A stretch of DNA of 46,661 bases from Phenylobacterium sp. (GTDB taxonomy: Bacteria; Pseudomonadota; Alphaproteobacteria; Caulobacterales; Caulobacteraceae): the NCBI RefSeq assembly GCF_030697305.1, contig NZ_JAUYQL010000112.1, positions 1-46,661 on the forward strand, read 5' to 3'. Both the position numbers and the translations under genes were made by a program. Each line of letters begins with the position of its first letter. Position 1 is the stretch's first letter. Below the pieces are notes generated by a model. That model did not search any database and was not told the DNA's origin. It saw nothing but the letters and a program-made list of their open reading frames with translations. Below, one piece after another: positions 25,378 to 32,944 of the stretch.

Positions 25378-26066
25378 GCCGCTTCGGGTTCGGGCGAAGG
25401 CTCGCCAGCGAGGGCCTGGGGACGGCGCTGCTGCTCGCGGTGGTGGTCGGCTCCGGGATCATGGGCCAACGCCTGTCGGCCGGGAATGACGCCGTCGCGC
25501 TGCTGGGCAACACCATCGCCACCGGGGCGGGGCTCGTCGTGCTGATCTCGATCTTCGGCCCGATCTCCGGCGCGCAGTTCAACCCGGCGGTGACCCTGGC
25601 GTTTCTCGTGCGGCGCGAACTCACGATGGGCACGGCCGCGGCCTATTTGGCGGTGCAGTTCCTGGGCGCGGTGGCGGGGGTCTGGGCGGCGCACGCGATG
25701 TTCGCCGAGCCGATCCTCCAGGTGTCCGCCAAGCTCCGCGCGGGGCCACCCCAGGTGTTCGCCGAGGCGGTGGCGACCTTTGGGCTCATCGGGACGATCC
25801 TCGCGACCCTCCGCTTTCGGCCGCAGTTCACGCCCGCCGCCGTGGGCCTGTACATCACCGCCGCCTACTGGTTCACCGCCTCGACCGCCTTCGCCAACCC
25901 GGCGGTGACCGTGGCGCGGTCGCTGTCCGACACCTTCGCGGGGATCGCGCCCGTGTCCGTCCCCGGCTTCATCCTGGGGCAGTTGATCGGCGCGGGGGTC
26001 GGCGTGGGGTTCTTCGGGTGGCTCTTGGGGCAAGAGCCGCCCGGAGATGCCGGTGCGGTCTCTTAG
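25374..26066 (+). CDS. aqpS: Aquaglyceroporin of the AqpS type (MIP family)
   Basis: The 230-residue membrane protein has six predicted helices and the two NPA half-helices at N70-P71-A72 (GAQFNPAVTL) and N175-P176-A177 (FANPAVTV), with the channel arginine after the second NPA. In Sinorhizobium meliloti, AqpS in the ars operon lets As(III) formed by ArsC diffuse out of the cell. The same position here, overlapping arsC, supports that role. No Acr3 or ArsB pump is present in the window. The start is GTG. Confidence 0.92.
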   Translation: MSRFGFGRRLASEGLGTALLLAVVVGSGIMGQRLSAGNDAVALLGNTIATGAGLVVLISIFGPISGAQFNPAVTLAFLVRRELTMGTAAAYLAVQFLGAVAGVWAAHAMFAEPILQVSAKLRAGPPQVFAEAVATFGLIGTILATLRFRPQFTPAAVGLYITAAYWFTASTAFANPAVTVARSLSDTFAGIAPVSVPGFILGQLIGAGVGVGFFGWLLGQEPPGDAGAVS

Positions 26067-26215
26067 GTCCGGTTGCGGCTCCACGCCTGCCAACAGTCTA
26101 CGGAAAGCCGCATTGTAAGCGAGACCGCAACGTCGGGCGGCGGACGACTCTGCGGGCCGGACTGGACTCGGCGGCGCCTTCCGCGGTTAGCTTGGGCGTG
26201 GTCGGAGGGCATTGC

Positions 26216-26968
26216 ATGAGGCGGTTCGTTCTCGGAGGTCTATTGCTGGCTCTGGCGGCGTGCAGCGGTGAAGGCGGCGGCGAGGCCACGGCGCCGAGGG
26301 ACCCGCAGCAGGCGTTTCAGGGCGGTCCGCAGCCGGGGCCTCAGGGCGGCTCCCCGCAACCGTCGGCGAACGCGGCTCAGCAGGCCTTGCAGGGGCTGTA
26401 CGCGATCCGCCAACAGCAGTGCCAAACCGGCAACACGCTGGCGTGCCAGTCGCTTGGCGCGTTTGCGGGTCAGGATCAGCAGCTCGCCCAGGCAGGGCAG
26501 GCCTGCCGCGCCGGCGACCAGCGCGCCTGCGAGATGCTCATCACCATGTCGCAGAACATCCTGAAGGCATACGCCGAGAGCGCCCAGGTGATGCAGGCCG
26601 GGGCGCAGGGCGCGGCGCAGATGGATGCCTGGCGCTCGCAGATGAACGCCAACCACGCCGCCAACATGGCGCGGCTGGGGGCGCAGGCCGCCGCGGGCCA
26701 GGCGGCGCATCAGGCGCGGCAGGAAAGCTATGCGGCCATGAACCAGACCTGGGCCAACGGCCAGGCGGCCGCCGAGCGCAATACGGGGCGTTTCAACGAC
26801 TACATCTACGAAGGAACGACCGTGAACGGCGGCGGCGTGCAGACCTTCGTTCCCCACGGATCGACGGCCTACACCGACGGCGCGGGCAATGTGGTCGTGG
26901 GTCAGGAGGGCGGCGAGGCTCCAAGCGGCTGGCGGCAGATGGACCCGACGTACGCTGCGCCGGATTGA
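26216..26968 (+). CDS. Lipoprotein rich in Gln and Ala, function unknown
   Basis: The 250-residue protein has a lipoprotein signal (MRRFVLGGLLLALAAC, lipidated C16), then a Gly/Pro/Gln linker to about residue 55. A helical part with paired cysteines (QQCQTGNTLACQSL and QACRAGDQRACEML) has a spacing reminiscent of a Sel1-like repeat. It ends with a Gly/Asn/Val-rich tail. The frame is open upstream to 26018 but the signal peptide fixes the start at 26216. The family is not recognised. Confidence 0.75.
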   Translation: MRRFVLGGLLLALAACSGEGGGEATAPRDPQQAFQGGPQPGPQGGSPQPSANAAQQALQGLYAIRQQQCQTGNTLACQSLGAFAGQDQQLAQAGQACRAGDQRACEMLITMSQNILKAYAESAQVMQAGAQGAAQMDAWRSQMNANHAANMARLGAQAAAGQAAHQARQESYAAMNQTWANGQAAAERNTGRFNDYIYEGTTVNGGGVQTFVPHGSTAYTDGAGNVVVGQEGGEAPSGWRQMDPTYAAPD

Positions 26969-27029
26969 CCCGGCGCAGATGAACCGACGCAGCCGCGCCT
27001 CGTTCTGGATGAGGCGTGAGGAGGCGTCG

Positions 27030-27305
27030 ATGGCTCCCGACCAGGACCTTGAAGACATGAGCGCCGACGCCCTGAGGGTGGAGGTGCGGCGGTTGCGAGC
27101 GGCGATCCGCGAGCATCGTGATGCGACCGGGCACGCGCTGTGCTGGCACCATCCGAGGATGTGGGCGCTGCTGCCCGAAGGCGTCGATCCGGAGATCGAA
27201 GTTCCGGAATGGCCACGCTTCTTGCGCGGTTGCGTCGCCTATCGGGAGTCGTTGGACAGGCAAGCGCCGGGCGCGCCCAGGACGGACGCGGAGTTCGAGC
27301 GCTAG
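27030..27305 (+). CDS. Small hypothetical protein (91 aa)
   Basis: The start follows GAGGAG at 27018-27023. The N-terminal half is a predicted helix (MSADALRVEVRRLRAAIREHRD), and the rest carries ALCWHHPRMWALLPEGVDPEI and PEWPRFLRGCVAYRESLD. This Trp/His/Pro-rich motif appears in small conserved alphaproteobacterial proteins of unknown function, to my recollection. It is soluble with no membrane or signal segment. An ATG at 26979 in frame is possible but less well placed. Confidence 0.6.
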   Translation: MAPDQDLEDMSADALRVEVRRLRAAIREHRDATGHALCWHHPRMWALLPEGVDPEIEVPEWPRFLRGCVAYRESLDRQAPGAPRTDAEFER

Positions 27306-27354
27306 AACACGCCGCCGGGTTCACGCCAGGTCGAAGCGATCGGCGTTCATGACG

Positions 27355-27549
27355 TTAGGCGGCGGGGGCGCCGTCCTTGATGATCTGGCGGAGCTGGGCG
27401 CGGAGCTCGGGGCCGTCTTCGTGTCCGTGGACCTGGACGGCGTGTTGCGCGGCGGCGCTCAGGAGCTCGTCCTCGGTGTCGGCGGAAATGGCGACCGTGC
27501 AATTCGATTCACTGGGGTATTCGCGGCAGTCGATGAATTTCCGGCTCAT
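27355..27549 (-). CDS. DUF1059 small protein
   Basis: The 64-residue protein follows the DUF1059 pattern: an N-terminal strand with two cysteines (FIDCREYPSESNCTVAI), the acidic turn SADTEDELLSAAAQHAVQVHG and a C-terminal LRQIIKDG. Its function is unknown. A good AGGAGG ribosome binding site precedes the ATG. It stands alone between the 91-residue protein and the lipoprotein at 27582. Confidence 0.82.
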   Translation of the reverse strand: MSRKFIDCREYPSESNCTVAISADTEDELLSAAAQHAVQVHGHEDGPELRAQLRQIIKDGAPAA

Positions 27550-27581
27550 GGCGTCCTCCTAAAAGAGCCTTCTCCCCCGCC

Positions 27582-28118
27582 TTAGAGTTTGACGTTGACC
27601 GTCTTGCCGTTGCGGATGACCACGCGGCGCATCAGCGCCATATCCTTGCCGGAACCGGCGTAGACGGGTCGTGCGACGGTGATCACGTACCATGCGCCAT
27701 CGGGAACGCCCGTGAAGCTGAAGCGGCCGACGGCGTCGCAGGTCGCGCGTTTGACGAAGCTGGAATAGTCCTGGCTGCGCTCCGGCGGCGTGCGGCGGCG
27801 CACCTCTTCAGCCGGCAGCGAGGCGGCCTCGGCGGAATTGTAGAGGATCTGCATGCGGCTGCGCACCCAGGGGGTGTCGGGCGTGGCGACCACGCCGGCG
27901 GCGGCGCAGCTATAGCCGACGCCGTTGGGACGGAAGGTCAATTGTCCCTGGATGACCGCGCGGCCGGGCGCCGTGGACCAGGCGAAATCGGTGGAGCGGA
28001 AGGCTGCGCTCGACGGCTGAGCGGAAGGCGTGGTCACGCCGACCTGGGCCGGGCCTTGCGTGGTGGCGCAGGCGGTTAGCGTCAGGCAAGCGGCGACGTA
28101 GGCGAAACGAGCGTCCAT
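27582..28118 (-). CDS. Lipoprotein with carboxypeptidase-regulatory-like C-terminus
   Basis: The 178-residue protein has a lipoprotein signal (LTLTAC, lipidated cysteine at about residue 17). Its C-terminal part (CDAVGRFSFTGVPDGAWYVITVARPV) follows the pattern of a carboxypeptidase-regulatory-like beta sandwich, in which a 'G-F-F-GVP-G-Y' loop recurs. It is probably a periplasmic or outer-membrane surface protein. The start at 28118 (not 28133) places the signal peptide first. Function unknown. Confidence 0.7.
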   Translation of the reverse strand: MDARFAYVAACLTLTACATTQGPAQVGVTTPSAQPSSAAFRSTDFAWSTAPGRAVIQGQLTFRPNGVGYSCAAAGVVATPDTPWVRSRMQILYNSAEAASLPAEEVRRRTPPERSQDYSSFVKRATCDAVGRFSFTGVPDGAWYVITVARPVYAGSGKDMALMRRVVIRNGKTVNVKL

Positions 28119-28361
28119 GGCCAAGCCTCCCAAGCTTCAGCACGATGGCCCCATGTGAGGGGTGACGCAAGATACCGGTTCGGCGGTTTCCCTCACGATC
28201 GGAACTGGCGGGTCTGCGGCTGAAAACGCGGCGCCGCGCGCCTCCTTGGTAGACAGCGGAAGATGTGCGGCTTTGGGCTTGGCAAATCCTGCCGTTCCGC
28301 CTTGTCTAGGGTCGCCGGGGCGCCGCATCAGGCGGTGGACGGCCTGCGCGGGGGCGCCTGG

Positions 28362-30020
28362 ATGATTCAGATCGCGTTCGCGGGCCATAACCGCCCCGAT
28401 GACCTCGGCCACCGCGAACAGGCCTCGGCGGCGCTGGCCGCGACGTTCGCGCTGATCAAGGCGACCGGCGTCGGCGAGGCGCGGCTGCTCAGCGGCCTGG
28501 CGTCGGGCGCCGACGAACTGGCGGCCGCGGCCTGGCGCGAGGCGGGGCTGGGGCCGGTGCACGCGGTGCTGCCGTTCCTTGATGATCCCGACGTCTCAAA
28601 GGTTGGTCCGGGCGGTCTGGCCGACAGCGTCACCCTGCTGGACGGCGCGGCGGCGGAAGCCCAGGGACGCAATCCGCACCTGAAGCAGACGCGGCTGATC
28701 GTCGAGGCGGCCGACCTGGTGGTGGTGGTCTGGACCGGCGGTCCGGCGAAGGGCGCCGGGGGCACCGCCGACGCGGTGCTCTGCGCGCTTGAGGTCGGTC
28801 TGCCGGTGTTGTGGATCAAGCCGATGGAGCCGCATCCGATCCGGCTGATCCGCCCCGAGCGGTTGCCGGCGGATTTCCACTTTCCGGAGTTCCAGGAGCT
28901 GCTGGAGCGCGGCGGGCTGGACCACGTGGAGATCGCTACCGAGGACAGTCTGCGCGAGCTGCTGACGCCGGCCGCGGCGACCCCGGCCCCGCCGCGCGAG
29001 CCGGTCGCCGGCTGGAAGGCCGAGCTCGACGAATTCCTGCACCGCTCGCTCTGGCGGACCTATGCGACGTTCCGCAGCCTGCTGGGGGGACGGGTGGACA
29101 TGTCGGCGCCCGACGTGCCGGTCCCGGCCAGCCTGGCCGCCCAGCCGGGCTTCGTCCTGCTCAGCGAGGTCTATCTTCGGGCCGATCGCATCGCCAACCG
29201 GCTGTCGGCGATCCACCGGTCTGAACTCGTCCTGCTGGTGCTGGCGATGATCACCGCCGCCCTGGTCGGCTCCGCGCCGGCGGTGTGGCCGGAGTTCAAG
29301 GTGACCGCGGTCTGCATCGAACTGGCGCTCAGCGCCCTGGGCCTGCTGGTCTGGGCGACCGCCCGGGACGCCCGCCAGCACGAACGCTGGAGCGAACAGC
29401 GGTTCCTGGCCGAACAGATCCGGCTGGCGCGCGCCGGCTGGGTGATCGGCGTCGGCGGCGCGACGCCGGGGGCGGTGAAGCTCGACAATCGTCCGGGGCG
29501 CGAGGCGGCGCGGCTGGCGGGATTGCCGAACGGGCCCTTCGACGCCGAGCGCGTTCGGTCATGGGGCGCCTGGGCGATGAACGAACTGGTGCAGGGACAG
29601 GCGGCCTATCACCACGCGATCAGTATCAGGGAGGCGCGGATCGCCCACCGGATCCACATCGTCGAGGATGTCAGCCTGCTGTTCCTGTTCGTGGTGTTTG
29701 CTCTCTACGTCACGGTGCACGCCTTCGGCTTCGGGCACGACCTGCCGCACTGGATCTCCGGCGCGGTCTCGATGACCGGCACCGTGGTGCCCGCGGTGGC
29801 GGCCGCCAGCATCGCACTGGAGGCCAAGCTCGAATTCCAGGAACACAGCGCGCGCAGCCGCCGGATCGCCAACACCCTCGACAGCCTTGCAAAACGCCTC
29901 GGACCGGCGCCATCCTACAGCGCCCTGCAGGACGTTGGACGCGCCGCCGTCAACGTCCATCTCGCCGAATCCAGTCACTGGCGGGACGGCACAGATCGTA
30001 GGCGTCTGTTCCGCCTGTGA
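28362..30020 (+). CDS. SLOG-domain protein with four membrane helices (SLATT-like)
   Basis: The 552-residue protein begins with a SLOG/Rossmann-like domain: IAFAGHNRP (residues 4-11), LLSGLASGADELAAAAW (42-58) and LVVVVWTGG (119-127), the G-x-A-x-GAD loop being the nucleotide-binding signature. Predicted membrane helices follow at about 288-304, 315-333, 437-456 and 465-486. Between and after them lie amphipathic helices, including ARQHERWSEQRFLAEQIRLAR (key W343, E350), which resemble the SLATT effector class. SLOG-TM proteins are thought to sense nucleotide signals and act on the membrane. The ATG at 28362 is chosen because the domain starts there. A TIR gene follows after 116 bp. Confidence 0.75.
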   Translation: MIQIAFAGHNRPDDLGHREQASAALAATFALIKATGVGEARLLSGLASGADELAAAAWREAGLGPVHAVLPFLDDPDVSKVGPGGLADSVTLLDGAAAEAQGRNPHLKQTRLIVEAADLVVVVWTGGPAKGAGGTADAVLCALEVGLPVLWIKPMEPHPIRLIRPERLPADFHFPEFQELLERGGLDHVEIATEDSLRELLTPAAATPAPPREPVAGWKAELDEFLHRSLWRTYATFRSLLGGRVDMSAPDVPVPASLAAQPGFVLLSEVYLRADRIANRLSAIHRSELVLLVLAMITAALVGSAPAVWPEFKVTAVCIELALSALGLLVWATARDARQHERWSEQRFLAEQIRLARAGWVIGVGGATPGAVKLDNRPGREAARLAGLPNGPFDAERVRSWGAWAMNELVQGQAAYHHAISIREARIAHRIHIVEDVSLLFLFVVFALYVTVHAFGFGHDLPHWISGAVSMTGTVVPAVAAASIALEAKLEFQEHSARSRRIANTLDSLAKRLGPAPSYSALQDVGRAAVNVHLAESSHWRDGTDRRRLFRL

Positions 30021-30056
30021 GCCGCCGACGCGGTCACTGAGGCATAATTTATTGCG

Positions 30057-30071
30057 TTAACCGAATATTAA
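30057..30071 (+). promoter_or_regulatory. Candidate CtrA binding site upstream of TIR gene
   Basis: TTAACCGAATATTAA is an exact TTAA-N7-TTAA match in an AT-rich intergenic patch, 66-80 bp before the TIR ATG. It indicates that the TIR gene has its own promoter, possibly cell-cycle controlled. Binding is inferred. Confidence 0.55.
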
Positions 30072-30136
30072 GGTTGCGTTTTTTGCTTCCAGGGTCTTCG
30101 AATTGAGCAGCTCATTCGGGGGATGGGATTGTTGTA

Positions 30137-31084
30137 ATGTCGGCCAGTATATTCATTAGCTTTGCGTCCAAGGACGTGAAGGTGGCTACAACGCTGTGTT
30201 CAGCGCTGGAAAGCCGCGGGTTCGCCTGCTGGATTTCCGCCCGCGACATCCAACCCGGCGAGAACTTCCAGGTCTCGATCGTCCAGGCTCTGCGGCGCGC
30301 GAAGATCATGTTGCTGGTCTTCACAGCCAATTCCAACACCTCCGAAGAGATGACCAAGGAGCTGGCGCTGGCTAGCCAGCAAAAGCTGATCGTCATCCCG
30401 CTGCGCATTGAGGATGTCACGCCGAACGACGCCTTCGCCTACGAATTCGCCACCCGTCAGTGGATCGACGTGTTCTCCGACTGGGAGTCGTCGATCGATC
30501 AGCTGTGCCGCCGCATCGGCCGGGCGCTGGAGGGCCATCCCGTTGAGGCGCCGTCTCAGGCCGCGGCGCCCGCGCCGGTCATCGCACCCGTCATCACCCC
30601 CTCCAAGCCGCGCGTCGCCAAGGCCGCGCCCGTCGAGGAGCCCGAGGTCGAGTCCGAGCCCGAGGAGGCGTTCGACCCCTACTCGACGTCGCTGCCGGTG
30701 CTGGCCAACGACGACACCGAAGCCGAGGTGGAGTACGAAGACGCGGAAGAAGAGGCCGACGACGAACACCAGGCGCCGGCCCGCCGTTCGCCTGGACTGT
30801 GGCGTGCGGCCCTGCTGGCCGCCGGCGTCGCCGCGTTAGCGGTGATCGGCTTGGCGACGCCGAAGTTGCTGGGCGGCAAGCACGCGCCAACGGCCCAGGT
30901 CGCCGCTGCGCCGCCGCCGGTCGCGGCGCCGGTGCAGGCCGTCGCCGCGGCGCCGGTTCTGCTGGCCGCTCAGGCGGTGCTGGTCGAGGACGAAAAGCCG
31001 GTCGCCCGCCCGAAGCGCAAGGCCGTCTCCCGCGATCGCGAAGTCGCCGCGAAGAAAGACCAGTCGAACGACATCCCGTTCTGA
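30137..31084 (+). CDS. Membrane-anchored TIR-domain protein
   Basis: The 315-residue protein starts with a TIR domain (residues 4 to about 132): IFISFASKDVKVA, the BB-loop region CWISARDIQPGENF and LLVFTANSNTSEEMTKEL, where E75 sits at the position of the catalytic glutamate of NAD-cleaving TIR enzymes. Then come an acidic Pro/Glu-rich linker (about 135-215), one membrane helix (222-243), an Ala/Pro/Val-rich stretch and a basic tail. TIR enzymes can cleave NAD or make cyclic-ADP-ribose-type signals. It sits 116 bp after the SLOG membrane protein gene, and a CtrA-like box lies in between. Confidence 0.85.
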   Translation: MSASIFISFASKDVKVATTLCSALESRGFACWISARDIQPGENFQVSIVQALRRAKIMLLVFTANSNTSEEMTKELALASQQKLIVIPLRIEDVTPNDAFAYEFATRQWIDVFSDWESSIDQLCRRIGRALEGHPVEAPSQAAAPAPVIAPVITPSKPRVAKAAPVEEPEVESEPEEAFDPYSTSLPVLANDDTEAEVEYEDAEEEADDEHQAPARRSPGLWRAALLAAGVAALAVIGLATPKLLGGKHAPTAQVAAAPPPVAAPVQAVAAAPVLLAAQAVLVEDEKPVARPKRKAVSRDREVAAKKDQSNDIPF

Positions 31085-31165
31085 CGCGGACCTGCCCGGC
31101 CGCAGTCGCCGGATGAATCCTTTCCACGGACACTGCGTTACGCTTGCAGTCCCGAGGAGATCGCG

Positions 31166-31414
31166 ATGACCCCGACCCCCGCCGCCAGCCCGCTCAGGTC
31201 ATTCTCCGTCCACGCGACCGAGGGTGCGCCCGGCCGTGCGCACATGGTCGAAGGCGCTTCGTTCGAGGACGCCGCCGTACACTTCGCGATGGAGTGGGGG
31301 GTGGATGCGGACGGCGATGGCGAGGCCTCGGTGATGGTCGAGGACCAGGATAGCGGCGAGCGCCACTGCTTCCGCATCGACCTGGGCTCCGGCGACGCGG
31401 CCCCCTGCGATTAG
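31166..31414 (+). CDS. Small protein, possibly DUF5961
   Basis: The 82-residue protein reads FSVHATEGAPGRAHMVEGAS, followed by FEDAAVHFAMEW and a C-terminal VEDQDSGERHCFRIDLGSG. I associate this layout with Caulobacterales DUF5961 proteins, with low certainty. It is soluble with no signal peptide. GAGGAG at 31154-31159 supports the ATG. The stop overlaps that of the convergent nitroreductase gene by 4 bp. Confidence 0.6.
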   Translation: MTPTPAASPLRSFSVHATEGAPGRAHMVEGASFEDAAVHFAMEWGVDADGDGEASVMVEDQDSGERHCFRIDLGSGDAAPCD

Positions 31415-32073
31415 TCGAAGCCGCGCATTTCGGCCCAGACGTCGAACGGGTCACGGCTGGCGCGCAGGGTGTTGATCGCGTGCGCCTCGTCGCGATAGCC
31501 CAGCGCCATGCCAGAGAACACCATGTGGTCGTCCGGCAAGCCGAGGAAATCGGCCACGGTGCGCCAGTGGTTGGCCCAGTATTCCTGCGGGCAGGTGTCC
31601 AGCCCCCGCTCCACGGCCAGCAGCATCACGCTCTGCATGAACATGCCGAGGTCCGCCCACTGCGGCGGGCCAAGATTGCGGTCGAGACAGAAGAACAGGC
31701 CAACCGGCGCGCCGAAGAACTCGGCGTTGCGGGCGAGTTGGCGCAGGCGCGCCGGCTTGTCCTCGCGCGGGATGCCGATGGACCGGTAGAGGTCCTCGCC
31801 GTTCTGGAAGCGCCGCGTGCGGAACGGGTCCCACAGGTTGGCCGGGTAGACGGCGTATTGCGGCGGCTGGCCTAGAGGGTTCGCCGCGACCGCGGCTTTG
31901 AATTCGGTGAGCGCCTCGCCGGCCAGGGCGTAGACGCGCCAGGGCTGCAGATTGCCGCCCGATGGGCTCTGGGCCGCGGCCTGCAGGATCTCACGCACCA
32001 GAGCGCCCGGCACGGGGTCGGTCTTGAAGGCGCGGATGCTGATCCGGTTGGCGACGGCTTCGGACACGTTCAT
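31411..32073 (-). CDS. Nitroreductase-family flavoprotein
   Basis: The 220-residue protein is an FMN-dependent NAD(P)H oxidoreductase of the nitroreductase family. The N-terminus carries the FMN-phosphate motif NRISIRAFKTDPVP, then AAQSPSGGNLQPWRVYAL and the C-terminal GMALGYRDE. The natural substrate is not predictable; quinones, nitroaromatics or activated alkenes are usual. The ATG at 32073 is chosen because the conserved domain begins there; the frame is open to 32313 without family residues. It converges with the small protein gene and is divergent from mtgA. Confidence 0.9.
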   Translation of the reverse strand: MNVSEAVANRISIRAFKTDPVPGALVREILQAAAQSPSGGNLQPWRVYALAGEALTEFKAAVAANPLGQPPQYAVYPANLWDPFRTRRFQNGEDLYRSIGIPREDKPARLRQLARNAEFFGAPVGLFFCLDRNLGPPQWADLGMFMQSVMLLAVERGLDTCPQEYWANHWRTVADFLGLPDDHMVFSGMALGYRDEAHAINTLRASRDPFDVWAEMRGFD

Positions 32074-32155
32074 GGGCAGGCTCCTCAGCGCGACTTGACC
32101 CGGATTGCGGCGCATCGCAAGCACGCTCCCTGGGGGTGACGCAAGGAAGCCGCGC

Positions 32156-32893
32156 GTGAACGCCAAGCCTGCCCGCAGCCGAGAACCCAAGGCGCCGCGC
32201 CGTGGCCTGTTCGGTCGCATGATGCGCACGCTGTTCACGCTGGTGCTTGTGTTCGGCTTCATCGGGCCGGTGCTGGTCACCGCGGTGTATCGGTTCGTAC
32301 CGCCGCCGATCACCTATCTGATGATCGAGCGCACGGTCGACGGACGGGGCTTCGACCGGCGCTGGCGACCGCTGGAGCGGATCTCGCCGGCGCTCGTCCG
32401 CGCGGTGATCGCGGCTGAGGACGCGCATTTCTGCGACCACCACGGCTTCGACTTCGCGGCCATGGAAAGGGCCATGAAGAACAACGAACGGCGGCCGAAC
32501 AAAATCCGCGGCGGGTCGACCATCTCGCAGCAGACCGCCAAGAACGTCTTCCTGTGGCCGCAGCGCTCCTACGTGCGCAAAGGCCTGGAGGCCTATTTCA
32601 CGGTGCTGATCGAGTTCCTGTGGGGTAAGCCCAGGATCATGGAGGTCTATCTCAACTCCATCGAATGGGGGCCGGGGGTGTACGGCGCGGAGGCGGCCGC
32701 CAGGCGCAACTTCGGGGTCGGCGCCGACAAGCTGTCGCAGGCCCAGGCCGCGCGGCTGGCGGCGATCCTGCCCAGCCCGCTGAAATGGCGCGCCGCCGCT
32801 CCCGGGCCCTACGTGAAGCGCCGCTCGGGAAGGATCGGGGCTGCGGCAGGAACCGTGCGCCGCGATGGTCTGGCGGCCTGCGTCCTGCGTTAG
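32156..32893 (+). CDS. mtgA: Monofunctional peptidoglycan transglycosylase
   Basis: The 245-residue GT51 enzyme polymerises glycan strands from lipid II. A membrane helix lies at about residues 24-46. The catalytic motif [18 protein letters not shown] contains the key glutamate, and [17 protein letters not shown] and [15 protein letters not shown] are the other conserved blocks. No transpeptidase domain follows, which defines the monofunctional class. The GTG at 32156, behind AAGGAA, is preferred; an in-frame ATG at 32105 is possible. It ends 51 bp before ald. Confidence 0.95.
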   Translation: MNAKPARSREPKAPRRGLFGRMMRTLFTLVLVFGFIGPVLVTAVYRFVPPPITYLMIERTVDGRGFDRRWRPLERISPALVRAVIAAEDAHFCDHHGFDFAAMERAMKNNERRPNKIRGGSTISQQTAKNVFLWPQRSYVRKGLEAYFTVLIEFLWGKPRIMEVYLNSIEWGPGVYGAEAAARRNFGVGADKLSQAQAARLAAILPSPLKWRAAAPGPYVKRRSGRIGAAAGTVRRDGLAACVLR

Positions 32894-32944
32894 TGACGGA
32901 TCGGGCGGCGTGCAGCCGTTCCACGGCGATCAAGGAGCTGCCCC

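Noticed and set aside
20671..26066. Attachment-site duplication of the tRNA-Thr 3' end flanking the accessory segment
   Set aside because: No second copy of the tRNA 3' segment was found by reading downstream, so no att repeats can be claimed.
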